Counted from the first letter of the stretch, positions 1 to 8,756 are shown. The stretch is 64,000 nt of DNA from Hymenobacter cheonanensis (GCF_030581075.1 NZ_JAUQSW010000008.1:62001-126000); one strand, 5' to 3'. Made by a program: numbers and translations. Notes: a model not told the origin generated them from the letters alone.

Positions 1-73
1 CATTGGCCGGGGTGTTGGTGCCGCAGCCGGCCAGGGCCAGCAAGCCCACGAGGGGCAGATATTTTAAAAGCAT
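1..73 (-). CDS. N-terminus of a lipoprotein (truncated by window edge)
   Basis: The first 24 codons of a minus-strand gene are visible, running off the left edge. They encode MLLKYLPLVGLLALAGC followed by GTNTPAN, a typical lipoprotein signal: one basic residue, a leucine-rich core and an LAGC lipobox with Cys17 as the lipidated residue. The mature protein should be anchored to the inner or outer membrane. Nothing after residue 24 can be seen, so no function is assigned. Confidence 0.6.
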   Translation of the reverse strand, partial: MLLKYLPLVGLLALAGCGTNTPAN

Positions 74-172
74 AACGCGCAAAACAAGGCAACGAAACGG
101 CCGGCAGCCGGCCTGGCTACTAAACCGCGCGGGGCGCCCCGGCGTTCGCCGCAGGCGGGCCCGCCGGGCAGG

Positions 173-655
173 TTATTTGGGCTGGGGAGCCGGGGCAGTG
201 GGCGCCGCCGCCTTGGGCTGGGTGGCCCGGCCTAGCGTGGCCTGGGCCGAGTCGAGGACGGTGCGCAGCTGCTGCTCGATGGCCGTGAGCTGCTTTTGCT
301 GGTCTTGCAGGTAGGCCAGGCGCTGGGGGGCGGGGGCCGTGCTGTCGGGGGGCTGGTAGGTGTGCATCCAGGTCATCATGGCGCGGTCGGCGGCCTGCAT
401 TTTGGCCATAATGGGCGCCTTGGCGGGCACTTTGGCCTTCGTCAGCTGGTCGCGCAGGGCAAAGAGCTGCTCGGTCTGGTTCATGGCCAGCTCGTGGTGA
501 TGGTTTATGACGCTATCGAGCACCTGGGCCTGGGCGGCGGGCGAGGCAGCGTCGGGGGTAGCGGTAGTAGTGGTGGGCTGGTTGTTGCAGCCCGGCAGGG
601 CCAGGCTTAGCAATCCAAACGCCGCACCCAGCGGCAAAAGCAGCAGTTTTTTCAT
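173..655 (-). CDS. Small lipoprotein of unknown function (160 aa)
   Basis: The protein starts MKKLLLLPLGAAFGLLSL and has an LPGC lipobox with Cys23, so it should be exported and lipidated. After a Thr/Ala-rich linker there is a helical, charged region (about residues 45-140) with heptad-like spacing, including a conserved-looking HHHELAMNQTEQLFALRDQL stretch, and then an Ala/Pro-rich tail. This suggests a helical-hairpin periplasmic lipoprotein. I do not recognise the family. It lies downstream of the truncated lipoprotein on the same strand with a 99-bp gap, so the two may be co-transcribed. A TAnnTTTG promoter element lies only 5 bases upstream of the ATG. Confidence 0.7.
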   Translation of the reverse strand: MKKLLLLPLGAAFGLLSLALPGCNNQPTTTTATPDAASPAAQAQVLDSVINHHHELAMNQTEQLFALRDQLTKAKVPAKAPIMAKMQAADRAMMTWMHTYQPPDSTAPAPQRLAYLQDQQKQLTAIEQQLRTVLDSAQATLGRATQPKAAAPTAPAPQPK

Positions 656-659
656 GCGG

Positions 660-667
660 CAAAGGTA
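660..667 (-). promoter_or_regulatory. Bacteroidota -7 element (TACCTTTG) next to a start codon
   Basis: On the minus strand the sequence reads TACCTTTG, an exact match to the phylum -7 consensus TAnnTTTG, and it ends 5 bases before the ATG at 655. Transcription would then begin at or just before the start codon, giving a leaderless or nearly leaderless mRNA. No convincing TTTG -33 box was found. The rest of the gap to the next gene at 1022 is GC-rich, with purine-rich near-repeats around 800-845, and I see nothing else in it. Confidence 0.45.
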
Positions 668-1021
668 CGGCGGGCCGGGAAGCGCGGCGAGCTAGGGCGA
701 GCCGCCAGCTGGCTAAAACTTGGACGGAACTACGTAAAACCTGGATTCGGAGCAGCGCGGCAACAGTGCGGTAGTTTGAGCAAACAGTGCGCAGGACCCG
801 GGCGAAGGTGCGGAAGACCGAGGCTATAGCGCAGAAGACCGGGACGCATGTGCGGCTTCCCGGGGTGGCACCCGGGCCGCCCGCAGCGTATGCCCGGGGC
901 CCCGGGGCGGCAGGTAGGCGCGGCCGCAACGGGCAGAAACCAGACCCCGAAAAAATCAAAACCCCGCGCCAGGCGGTTTATCAGCCACCTTTCCCTTTTC
1001 ACCCCCAACTTTTCCACGCAT

Positions 1022-2020
<999 letters not shown>

Positions 2021-2070
2021 GGTAGATGCTGCGAGGCTACGGAGCCGCCGTGGTTTCGTAGTCTTGCAGT

Positions 2071-2454
2071 ATGACCCAGCTTTTATTTCTAGCACTGGCC
2101 GTAAGCACGGCGCTGCCTGCCGCCGCGCCGCCCGCGTGCAAAACCGTGCATACGGGTACCTTTCGAATGGCGAGCCCGAATGGGGTGACGACGCTCATCA
2201 CCCGCACTGCAACAAGGCAGACGGAATTAATGAGTAACTCCACCCAGCAAACAACTTACGCGGTGAAGTGGCTCGATGAGTGCACCTACGAGCTTATCCC
2301 GGAGGCGTCAGTTTTTGTGAAATACCCCGCAATGCCTCGTCATGCCCGCCTCACGGTGCGCATAACCAGCGTAAGCGAGAGTGGCTACCAGATAGAGAGC
2401 AAGCTCAACATGCTGCCCGAGATAATGCGAAGCGAAGTGCTGCGGGTGCGGTAG
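2071..2454 (+). CDS. Small secreted protein, function unknown (127 aa)
   Basis: The N-terminus MTQLLFLALAVSTALPAAA is a cleavable signal peptide. The mature part of about 105 residues has two cysteines (in PPACKTV and DECTYEL) and alternating polar/hydrophobic strands (GTFRMASPNG, TLITRTATRQTELM, ARLTVRITSVSESGYQIES), suggesting a small periplasmic beta-barrel or sandwich with a possible disulphide. The layout resembles small secreted Bacteroidota proteins that are sometimes misnamed as topoisomerase fragments; there is no topoisomerase motif here. A TAGTCTTG sequence, one base off the -7 consensus, lies 5 bases upstream of the ATG. It precedes the Lgt-like gene by 29 bp on the same strand. 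Confidence 0.7.
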   Translation: MTQLLFLALAVSTALPAAAPPACKTVHTGTFRMASPNGVTTLITRTATRQTELMSNSTQQTTYAVKWLDECTYELIPEASVFVKYPAMPRHARLTVRITSVSESGYQIESKLNMLPEIMRSEVLRVR

Positions 2455-2483
2455 ATTGTGCCGCCAGTCGCATCTTCGCCCCC

Positions 2484-3245
2484 ATGCACTACCCCGTTGA
2501 GCTGGCCTGGGGCCCGCTGCACCTGCCCGTGCACCTGCTGTGCGAGGTGCTGGCCTACTCGCTGGGCTACCGCTTTTACACGGCCCTGCGCGCCCGCACC
2601 CAGGACCGCATCAGCGACCAGGGCCGGCAGTGGATATTCGTGGGCGCCGCCGCCGGCGCACTGCTAGGCTCGCGCCTGCTCGGCCTGCTCGAACACCCCG
2701 AACTGCTCCTGCACCCGCCCGGCGGCTGGCTCTACTACGCCACTAACAAAACCATCGTGGGCGGCTTTCTGGGCGGCCTGCTAGGGGTGGAGCTGACCAA
2801 AAAATACTTGGGTATAAAAACCAGCAGCGGCGACCTTATGGTGTATCCGCTCGCGCTGGGGCTAGCCATCGGCCGGCTCGGCTGCCACTTCAGCGGCCTC
2901 GAAGACGGTACCTTCGGTACCGCCACGCGCCTGCCCTGGGGCATCAATTTTGGCGACGGCGTGCGGCGCCACCCCACCAACTTGTACGAAATTGGGTTTT
3001 TAGTCCTGCTGGCTAGCCTGCTCTGGCTGCTGGAGCGCCGCCAGCCGCTGCCCAACGGCCGCCGCTTCGAGCTATTTTTAGCCGGGTATTTACTCTTTCG
3101 CCTGTTTATAGAGTTTCTCAAGCCCACAGTGGCGCTGCCGGGCCTGGGCCTCACGGCAATACAGTGGGCTTGCGTAGTGGGGCTAGGGTATTATGTTTGG
3201 CTGTGGGTGCGCAAGGCAGCCGATTACAAGCAGCGCCTTGCGTAA
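2484..3245 (+). CDS. Divergent prolipoprotein diacylglyceryl transferase (Lgt)-family membrane protein (253 aa)
   Basis: A polytopic membrane protein with the Lgt fold signature. Seen: KTIVGGFLGG (90-99, aligned with the HGGL loop of Lgt), AIGRLGCHFSG (128-138, the GRxGN region with Arg131), RHPTNLYE (162-169, the conserved HPTQLYE box) and YLLFRLFIEF (202-211, the RxxxE/R region with Arg206). True Lgt attaches diacylglycerol from phosphatidylglycerol to the lipobox cysteine. Here the His of HGGL is Val92 and the Asn of GRxGN is absent, so the catalytic chemistry or substrate may differ. The ATG at 2484 is preferred, since upstream codons are non-homologous. It heads a tight plus-strand run that includes a Tes-like radical SAM enzyme. 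Confidence 0.82.
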   Translation: MHYPVELAWGPLHLPVHLLCEVLAYSLGYRFYTALRARTQDRISDQGRQWIFVGAAAGALLGSRLLGLLEHPELLLHPPGGWLYYATNKTIVGGFLGGLLGVELTKKYLGIKTSSGDLMVYPLALGLAIGRLGCHFSGLEDGTFGTATRLPWGINFGDGVRRHPTNLYEIGFLVLLASLLWLLERRQPLPNGRRFELFLAGYLLFRLFIEFLKPTVALPGLGLTAIQWACVVGLGYYVWLWVRKAADYKQRLA

Positions 3246-3272
3246 TAAATTTCTTGAGTTTTTATTTCTAAA

Positions 3273-3818
3273 ATGGAGCTTACCTACACACTGGATGAAA
3301 ATGATTTTTTAAATCATCAGCTTTACTTAGCATCCAAATCCGATAGAATAAAAAAGAGCAGGTTAAAAAGGCGCATTTGGGCAGTGGTCGCTTTCCTGTC
3401 AATGGCTTGGTTATTCTATATGAAAAGGGATGTCGCCCTTTTTTGGTATTTTTTTGTGGCCGCAGCGCTGGCGGCAATCTTCTATCCGCTTTACCTGAGA
3501 CGCTTATATAAGAGACATTATCAGAAATACATACGCGAAAACTATTTAAATAGAATTGGTAAGACCGTTGCAATACAATTAGATGACGAAAAATTGTGGT
3601 CTAAAAATGAGTTATCCGAAGGCAGTATAAGCCTGGCTGGCTTAACCGAAATTGTAGAGGTGCCAACTGCATTTTACTTGAAAACAGATACTAGTTCGGC
3701 TTTATTGCTACCTAAAAGCCAAATGGCCGATACAGCAGAAGTAAAGGCAGAATTACAAGCCGTTGCCAGGCGCTACAGCATCCCTTACCAAGAAGAACTC
3801 AACTGGCAGTGGAAATAA
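3273..3818 (+). CDS. YcxB-like membrane protein (181 aa)
   Basis: Two adjacent membrane segments (about residues 34-50 and 55-75: RIWAVVAFLSMAWLFYM and FWYFFVAAALAAIFYPL) are preceded by a polar N-terminus and followed by a soluble beta-rich domain of about 90 residues (KTVAIQLDDEKLWSKNELSEG...). This is the layout of YcxB-like proteins, a family with no known activity. It sits 27 bp after the Lgt-like gene and 34 bp before the radical SAM gene, so it is probably co-transcribed. The gene is clearly more AT-rich than its neighbours and uses many AAA, TTA and ATA codons, suggesting a different history. Confidence 0.7.
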   Translation: MELTYTLDENDFLNHQLYLASKSDRIKKSRLKRRIWAVVAFLSMAWLFYMKRDVALFWYFFVAAALAAIFYPLYLRRLYKRHYQKYIRENYLNRIGKTVAIQLDDEKLWSKNELSEGSISLAGLTEIVEVPTAFYLKTDTSSALLLPKSQMADTAEVKAELQAVARRYSIPYQEELNWQWK

Positions 3819-3852
3819 TTTATTGACAAGTAAAGCCAACGTCAACTTACAT

Positions 3853-5256
3853 ATGCCCGAACGCCCGTACACCTACTACGACTTCACCCTGAGTTTGTGC
3901 CCGCAGTGCCTGCGGCGCATCGAGGCCAAAATTGTCTTTGAGGACGGGGCCGTGTACATGCTCAAGCGCTGCCCCGAGCATGGGCGGCAGAAGGTGCGCA
4001 TTGCCACCGACATCGAGTACTACAAAAGCATCCGCAACTATGTGAAGCCTAGCGAAACGCCGCGCCGCTTCAACATGGCCACGCACTACGGCTGCCCCTA
4101 CGACTGCGGCCTCTGCACCGACCACGAGCAGCACAGCTGCCTCACCGTGATTGAGGTAACGGACCGCTGCAACCTCACCTGCCCCACCTGCTACGCCGAA
4201 AGCAGCCCCACCCACGGCCGCCACCGCACCCTAGCCGAAATAGAGGCGATGGTGGACCTGGTAGTGGCCAACGAGGGCGAGCCCGACGTAATCCAGATTT
4301 CGGGCGGCGAGCCCACGCTGCACCCGCAGTTCTGGGAAATTCTGGATATGTGCAAGCGCAAGCCAATCAAGCACTTGATGGTGAATACCAACGGCGTGCG
4401 GCTAGCTAAGGATGAAGCTTTTGTGGCGCGGCTAGCCACTTACGCGGGCGCGTTTGAGGTGTATTTGCAGTTCGATTCCTTCCGCGAAAGCGTGTTGCTG
4501 ACCATGCGCGGACGCGACCTGCGCGAGGTGCGCCAGCAGGCCATCGCCAACCTCAACAAGTACAACCTCAGCACCACGCTCGTCGTGACCCTGCAAAAGG
4601 GTCTCAACGACGACGAGATGGGCGACATCATCGACTACGCGCTGAAGCAGCGCTGCGTGCGCGGCGTCACGTTTCAGCCCACGCAGGCCGCCGGCCGGCT
4701 CGACAATTTCAACCCCGAAACCGACTCATTTTCGCTTACCGAAGTGCGCCAGGGCATCATCGACCAGAGCCCGGTTTTCACGGCCGACGACCTGCTGCCG
4801 GTGCCCTGCAATCCCGACGCCCTAGCCATGGCCTACGCCCTGAAGCTCGACGGCGAGGTATTTCCGCTCACGCGCTACGTCGACCCCGCCGACCTGCTCC
4901 AGAGCGGCGGCAACACCATCGTGTATGAGCGCGACCCGCGCCTGCGCCAGCACATGCTCAAATTATTCAGCACTGCCAATACCGTGGATACGGTAGTGCC
5001 CGAAATCAACCAGTTATTGTGCTGCCTGCCGCAGGTGTCGGCGCCCAATCTGGGCTACGATAATTTATTCCGGATAATTATTCTGCAATTCATGGACGCC
5101 TGGAATTTCGACGTGCGGGCCGTCAAAAAGTCCTGCGTGCATATTGTGAGCAAGGATTTAAAAATTATTCCCTTCGAGACGATGAATATCTTTTACCGCG
5201 ACCAGGAAAAGCTGGCGCGGCTCGAAGAATTGCGTAGCGAAAGAGTTGGTATCTAA
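3853..5256 (+). CDS. Radical SAM enzyme resembling the Tes (tetraether lipid synthase) family (467 aa)
   Basis: Radical SAM core: CNLTCPTC (Cys106, Cys110, Cys113, the CxxxCxxC cluster ligands) followed by SGGEPTLHP (150-158). Ahead of it is an N-terminal metal-binding region: CPQC (16-19), CPEH (40-43) and GCPYDCGLC with a following His (80-91). This extra Cys/His set ahead of a CxxxCxxC is the layout I recall for archaeal Tes, which joins lipid tails into membrane-spanning lipids, and its bacterial relatives. C-terminal cysteines (CCLPQ, KKSCVHI) could bind a further cluster. The ATG at 3853 starts the homologous region. The next gene overlaps its stop codon. An Lgt-like gene upstream supports a lipid or lipoprotein substrate, but that is inference. 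Confidence 0.82.
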   Translation: MPERPYTYYDFTLSLCPQCLRRIEAKIVFEDGAVYMLKRCPEHGRQKVRIATDIEYYKSIRNYVKPSETPRRFNMATHYGCPYDCGLCTDHEQHSCLTVIEVTDRCNLTCPTCYAESSPTHGRHRTLAEIEAMVDLVVANEGEPDVIQISGGEPTLHPQFWEILDMCKRKPIKHLMVNTNGVRLAKDEAFVARLATYAGAFEVYLQFDSFRESVLLTMRGRDLREVRQQAIANLNKYNLSTTLVVTLQKGLNDDEMGDIIDYALKQRCVRGVTFQPTQAAGRLDNFNPETDSFSLTEVRQGIIDQSPVFTADDLLPVPCNPDALAMAYALKLDGEVFPLTRYVDPADLLQSGGNTIVYERDPRLRQHMLKLFSTANTVDTVVPEINQLLCCLPQVSAPNLGYDNLFRIIILQFMDAWNFDVRAVKKSCVHIVSKDLKIIPFETMNIFYRDQEKLARLEELRSERVGI

Positions 5257-5381
5257 TGGAGCCGGAAAAGAAAAAGGAATCCTTCGTGCCTGGCTGCTTG
5301 CTAGGCTGCGCCTTGGTAGTGTTAGTGCTGTTGCTGATGTTATATCAGTGCGGCCATAGCGGCCTAGGTATTTCAAACTAA
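5256..5381 (+). CDS. 41-aa single-pass membrane microprotein
   Basis: The start codon overlaps the stop codon of the radical SAM gene by one base (TAATG), a classic translational-coupling arrangement. The product is MEPEKKKESFVPGCLLGCA followed by a hydrophobic helix (VVLVLLLMLYQC) and a short polar tail, GHSGLGISN. It is an acidic/basic N-terminus plus one membrane segment, with Cys14, Cys18 and Cys32 flanking the helix. The codon use and the tight coupling argue that it is real. It could be a membrane tether or regulator of the radical SAM enzyme; no family is recognised. Confidence 0.55.
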   Translation: MEPEKKKESFVPGCLLGCALVVLVLLLMLYQCGHSGLGISN

Positions 5382-5392
5382 TTGCTTCGCCC

Positions 5393-5668
5393 ATGCAGCC
5401 TAGCCCGCCACCCACTCCAGACCCCAAGCCGCGCGGTTTTGGCTGGCCCATCCTCCTAAACTTATTGCTATTGGTGGTAGCGGCCGTGCAGGGCGGTACA
5501 GACCTCCTTCCCTTCGTAATTGCCGGCCTAGTGCTCATTAACGTAGTGGCGGCCATCATCATGGGCTTGAGCAAGCAGATGCACTACGTGCCGGCTTTCT
5601 TACTGGCGGGCCTGGTAGTGCTACTGGTTGGCCTCGGGGCCTGCTTTCTGCTGATAGCCAGCCACTAG
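5393..5668 (+). CDS. Small three-helix membrane protein (91 aa)
   Basis: A proline-rich N-terminus (MQPSPPPTPDPKPRGFG) is followed by three hydrophobic helices at about residues 19-33, 38-58 and 65-88. No conserved catalytic residue is evident and I do not recognise the family. It lies 11 bp after the 41-aa microprotein and completes the plus-strand run that began with the Lgt-like gene. Its stop codon overlaps that of the convergent mutM gene inside a CTAG palindrome (5665-5668), so the two mRNAs meet tail to tail with no spacer. Confidence 0.65.
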   Translation: MQPSPPPTPDPKPRGFGWPILLNLLLLVVAAVQGGTDLLPFVIAGLVLINVVAAIIMGLSKQMHYVPAFLLAGLVVLLVGLGACFLLIASH

Positions 5669-6489
5669 CCCGGCGCTGGCTGGCACACCGGGCATACATA
5701 CGTGGCCCGGCCGCCCACGTAAAATTTCTCGATTTTCACCTTCGGGTGGCGGGGGCAAAAGGTGTGCGCATCGCTGCCCGGCGTGGCCGAGTCGTCCCAT
5801 TCGCGGGCGTGGATGAGGAAGCTAGCCGGAAAATGCCGGTAATTGGCCTCGTGCTTGATAGCCGTCGTGAGCACCAGTTGAATGGCCTTGTGCAGCGCTC
5901 CCGCTTCCTTTTCTAAAATGGAATTGCCCAGCCGCTCGGGGTGAATTTTGGCCTGGAATAATACCTCATCCACAATCCAGTTGCCGAGGCCGGCGGTGAG
6001 GCTTTGGTCGAGCAGAAGCGGCTTGATGAATACCCGGCGGCGGCTGAGTTTCTGGTACAGCTCGGCGGCAGTTATTTGCAGCGCGTCGGGGCCTAGCTTT
6101 TTGGCTTTCTGGTAGGCTTCGGCACTGTCGGCCAGCCGAATGCGGCCGAATTTGCGCGGGTCGATAAAGGCCAGGTTCAGGCCCGAATCGCGCAGCTGCC
6201 AGGCCACGCGGGTGAAGCGCGGGGCATCGGGCGCGTCGCGGTAGGCGCCGATATCGCCGGTCATGCCGAAGTGCAGCACCAGCAGGCGGCCGTTGTCTAG
6301 TTCTACAAAGCAGTTTTTGCCCAGCCGGCCGGTGCCCGTGATGGTGCGGCCTAGCAGGGCGGCGCGCAGCTCGTCTTCGGGCACGGCCAGCACATGTTTA
6401 TCAAATACGGTGAGGCCGGTAATCGTCTGGCCCACGGCTACTTCGTCAATAAATCGGCGGTAAGTTTCGACTTCGGGTAGTTCGGGCAT
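5665..6489 (-). CDS. mutM: Formamidopyrimidine-DNA glycosylase (Fpg/MutM family), 274 aa
   Basis: Base-excision repair glycosylase/AP lyase that removes oxidised purines. The start at 6489 is fixed by the required N-terminus MPELPEVETYRR: after Met removal, Pro is the Schiff-base nucleophile and Glu the acid. Other landmarks are Lys58 in GRLGKNC, the HFGMTGDIG loop, the helix-two-turn-helix DQSLTAGLGNWIVDE and the C-terminal zinc finger. In the finger the first ligand pair reads CPRH rather than CxxC, and the second is CPVC with the usual following Gln, so zinc may be bound by three Cys and one His. It is convergent with the small membrane gene. It could be an Nei-like variant, but the motifs favour Fpg. 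Confidence 0.92.
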   Translation of the reverse strand: MPELPEVETYRRFIDEVAVGQTITGLTVFDKHVLAVPEDELRAALLGRTITGTGRLGKNCFVELDNGRLLVLHFGMTGDIGAYRDAPDAPRFTRVAWQLRDSGLNLAFIDPRKFGRIRLADSAEAYQKAKKLGPDALQITAAELYQKLSRRRVFIKPLLLDQSLTAGLGNWIVDEVLFQAKIHPERLGNSILEKEAGALHKAIQLVLTTAIKHEANYRHFPASFLIHAREWDDSATPGSDAHTFCPRHPKVKIEKFYVGGRATYVCPVCQPAPG

Positions 6490-6574
6490 CGGGTCAAATG
6501 TGAAGGTAAAAGCCAATGAAAACGGCAGGCTACCTTGCGCTAGCCTGCCGTTTTACGGAAGAAAGCTGTGGAGC

Positions 6575-7591
6575 TTACGAAGGGTCGTGCAGCTTGGCTA
6601 CGCGCTGGCCTTCTTTGTCGTAGACATCGCCGCGCGGCGTCACGTAGAGCGGGCGCTGCCGGCCATCTTCGAGGATGAACGGAAAGGCGGCGTTGCCGGT
6701 GCGGCGCAGGTGGCCCACCACCTGGGCATCGCGCACGGCGCCGTCCTCATCGGTACTGCTTTCGTCGGCCAGGCGCACCACGTTCAGGGCGCTGGTGAGG
6801 TAGAACGGCACATCGGGGTTATCGCGGAAGGTGAGCTGGCCCACCACGCGCACCGGCGCATTGCTGGCCCCGCGCGCCAGGGCCACGGCGGCGCTGTTGG
6901 TATCGTCGTCATCGCTGGCTACTTCATAGCGAGCCGGCGCGCTAGCCTGCCGCACCGGGCGCGGCGCAATGGCAATAGGCTGGGCCGAGGGCTGCGCGCT
7001 GCCTGCCCGGGTGCTGGCCACAATCTGGGCCGTGGCCCGGCCCCAGCCCCGGCTGATGGCCGCCAGGCGCGGCGCCCGGCCAGGGTGCGTGGGCGAGCCG
7101 GCCTCGGGCGATACGGCGGCCATAGCGGCCTGCGCCTGGGCTAGGCTAGCCCCTAGCCGGCGCAGCACGAAGCCCGAAAATTCGTCGGCCTCCAACTCGT
7201 CATCGGGCTGCGAGCCACCGGCGCGCAGCGTGTGGCCGTTGAGGTGGTGGCCCATTTCGTGGGCCAGGATGCTGATACCCGCCCAGTCGGTATGGCCCGC
7301 CCGGTTCACGGCGGCCAAAAACCGGGGGTTGTAGAGCAGGTAGCGCTTGCCCCCGTACACCACGGCCGCGGCGTTGTCGACCTCCGTGGTGGCACGCAAC
7401 TCGAAGCGCGGCTGCAAGCCCACGGCGTCGGTAATCTCGCGGATGATGCCTTCGGCCTGGCTAGCCGGCATATCGGTGGCGCGAGCGGCCGAGGCCTGGG
7501 CGCTGGCGGGCATCGTGGCGGCGCCCAGCAGCAGGGCCGGTACTCCCAGCACAACGGCTAGCCGGCGAAAAGAACGGGAAAGCATAGTCAT
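6575..7591 (-). CDS. Exported zinc metalloprotease, M48-like (338 aa)
   Basis: The signal peptide runs MTMLSRSFRRLAVVLGVPAL...ATMPASAQA, with cleavage expected near residue 31. The metal site is HEMGHHLNGH (111-120, HExxH), and the third ligand comes from DELEADEFSG (131-140), the ExxxD pattern of M48 peptidases. Upstream, residues 40-105 form a small domain (EVDNAAAVVYGGKRYLLYNP) common in Bacteroidota homologues; downstream, residues 220-338 form a C-terminal domain of unknown role. It probably acts in the periplasm on misfolded or surface proteins. The ATG pair at 7591 and 7585 is preferred over longer forms, which would bury the signal peptide behind a basic extension. Confidence 0.85.
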   Translation of the reverse strand: MTMLSRSFRRLAVVLGVPALLLGAATMPASAQASAARATDMPASQAEGIIREITDAVGLQPRFELRATTEVDNAAAVVYGGKRYLLYNPRFLAAVNRAGHTDWAGISILAHEMGHHLNGHTLRAGGSQPDDELEADEFSGFVLRRLGASLAQAQAAMAAVSPEAGSPTHPGRAPRLAAISRGWGRATAQIVASTRAGSAQPSAQPIAIAPRPVRQASAPARYEVASDDDDTNSAAVALARGASNAPVRVVGQLTFRDNPDVPFYLTSALNVVRLADESSTDEDGAVRDAQVVGHLRRTGNAAFPFILEDGRQRPLYVTPRGDVYDKEGQRVAKLHDPS

Positions 7592-7759
7592 GGTGAAAAC
7601 GGGAAAGGAACAGCGGAATAAGGCAATTTCAGCGCCAAAAAAATCGCGCTTCCGGCGGCGGCGTGGCGGGCGGCCGGGCTGGTAATACAACGTTAGGAAG
7701 CACCTTTTTCGTTTAATAACGGAGCGGCTAGCCCCAGTCGTTTTTTCCACCCTTCTCCT

Positions 7760-8584
7760 ATGGCTTCAGCCACCTCCGCTACTACGCCCGCCGTGCTTGT
7801 GCGGCCCAATACGCCATTCCGCCTCGCCGATATCGACCCGGCCGGTAATGCGCCGTTCGACCACAAAAAGAAGGTGGAGAAGCGCCTGGAAGTGCTGCAA
7901 AAGCAGCTCAGCGACTACCAGGAAAACCTGTATGCCGAGCACCGCCAGAGCCTGCTGCTCGTATTTCAGGCCATTGATACGGGTGGCAAAGATGGCACCA
8001 TCCGCAACCTGCTCACGGGCGTGAACCCGGCCGGGGTGGAGGTAGCGGCCTTCAAGCAGCCTAGCAGCGAGGAACTGAACCATGACTTTCTGTGGCGCAT
8101 TCACCAGCATACGCCCGGCCGCGGCCACATTGGGGTCTTCAACCGCTCGCACTACGAGGACGTGCTCGTGACGCGGGTGCACGGCCTCATCGAGCCCTTT
8201 ACCTGGCAGCAGCGCTACGAAGACATCAGGCACTTCGAGCAGCTGCTGACCCGCAACGGCACCCGCGTGCTGAAGTTCTTCCTCCACATCTCCAAGGAGG
8301 AGCAGGCCAAGCGCCTGCAGGCCCGCCTCGATAACCCCAAAAAGCGCTGGAAATTTGAGCCCGGCGACCTCAAAGAGCGCCAGCTCTGGGACGCCTACCA
8401 GGTGGCCTACCAAGAGGCCCTGGCCGCCACCTCCACGCCCGAGTGCCCGTGGTACGTCATCCCGGCCAACGACAAGCGCGCCCGCGACCAGGCCATTGCC
8501 GAACTCGTAGTGGCTGCCCTGGCCGAGATGAACCCCCAGCCGCCGGCCGCCACCTTCGATGTGGCAGCGCAGATAATTGAATAG
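7760..8584 (+). CDS. PPK2-family polyphosphate:nucleotide phosphotransferase (274 aa)
   Basis: Cytosolic enzyme that transfers phosphate between polyphosphate and nucleotides. Seen: Walker A IDTGGKDGT (72-80), the following RNLLTGVNPAGVEV, the lid region ELNHDFLWRIHQHTPGRGHIG and Walker B FNRSHYEDVLVTRVH. The sequence pattern and the length of about 270 residues resemble the class III/Meiothermus-type enzymes that can phosphorylate both AMP and ADP, but class assignment by eye is uncertain. The ATG at 7760 follows a divergent gap of 168 bp from the protease gene. No ppk1 or ppx gene is in the window. A family-A hairpin follows the stop. Confidence 0.92.
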   Translation: MASATSATTPAVLVRPNTPFRLADIDPAGNAPFDHKKKVEKRLEVLQKQLSDYQENLYAEHRQSLLLVFQAIDTGGKDGTIRNLLTGVNPAGVEVAAFKQPSSEELNHDFLWRIHQHTPGRGHIGVFNRSHYEDVLVTRVHGLIEPFTWQQRYEDIRHFEQLLTRNGTRVLKFFLHISKEEQAKRLQARLDNPKKRWKFEPGDLKERQLWDAYQVAYQEALAATSTPECPWYVIPANDKRARDQAIAELVVAALAEMNPQPPAATFDVAAQIIE

Positions 8585-8605
8585 ATAATAGATGATTAGA
8601 ATGCC

Positions 8606-8697
8606 ATCATACTGAGCTTGCCGAAGCATCTCGTTCGAATCATCAAGGTAGTAACCCTAGCGGTGCGGCAGAGATGCTTCGGCAGGCTCAGCATGAC
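8606..8697. repeat. Long intergenic hairpin, family A (copy 1)
   Basis: Two arms of 27 bp (8606-8632 and 8671-8697) match with three mismatches around a 38-base loop. The core of the arm is CTGAGCNTGCCGAAGCATCTC. Closely related hairpins occur at 23821-23907 and 34962-35074, all between genes, so this is a dispersed family. It may also affect the 3' end of the PPK2 transcript. Confidence 0.8.
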
Positions 8698-8708
8698 AAT
8701 AAAAAAAG

Positions 8709-8737
8709 AAGCCCGCTCTGCTTAGCAGGGCGGGCTT
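8709..8737. terminator. Hairpin terminator between convergent genes
   Basis: The stem AAGCCCGC / GCGGGCTT with an inner CTG/CAG pairing closes a short loop. It has an A-run on the left, giving a T-run for the minus-strand gene 8757-9005, and TTTGT on the right for the plus-strand PPK2 gene. It probably serves both transcripts. Confidence 0.65.
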
Positions 8738-8756
8738 TGTAGTAAGCGAAGCAGGC

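Noticed and set aside
2071..2454. DNA topoisomerase fragment
   Set aside because: Similar small secreted proteins are often labelled so, but there is a signal peptide and no topoisomerase motif, and parE/parC are intact at 41-46 kb.
3853..5256. Calling this a confirmed tetraether-lipid synthase
   Set aside because: The cysteine layout is suggestive, but radical SAM families share such patterns and the substrate cannot be read from sequence by eye.
5393..5668. Holin
   Set aside because: Small, three-helix and Pro-rich, but in a chromosomal metabolic-type operon with no lysis genes nearby.
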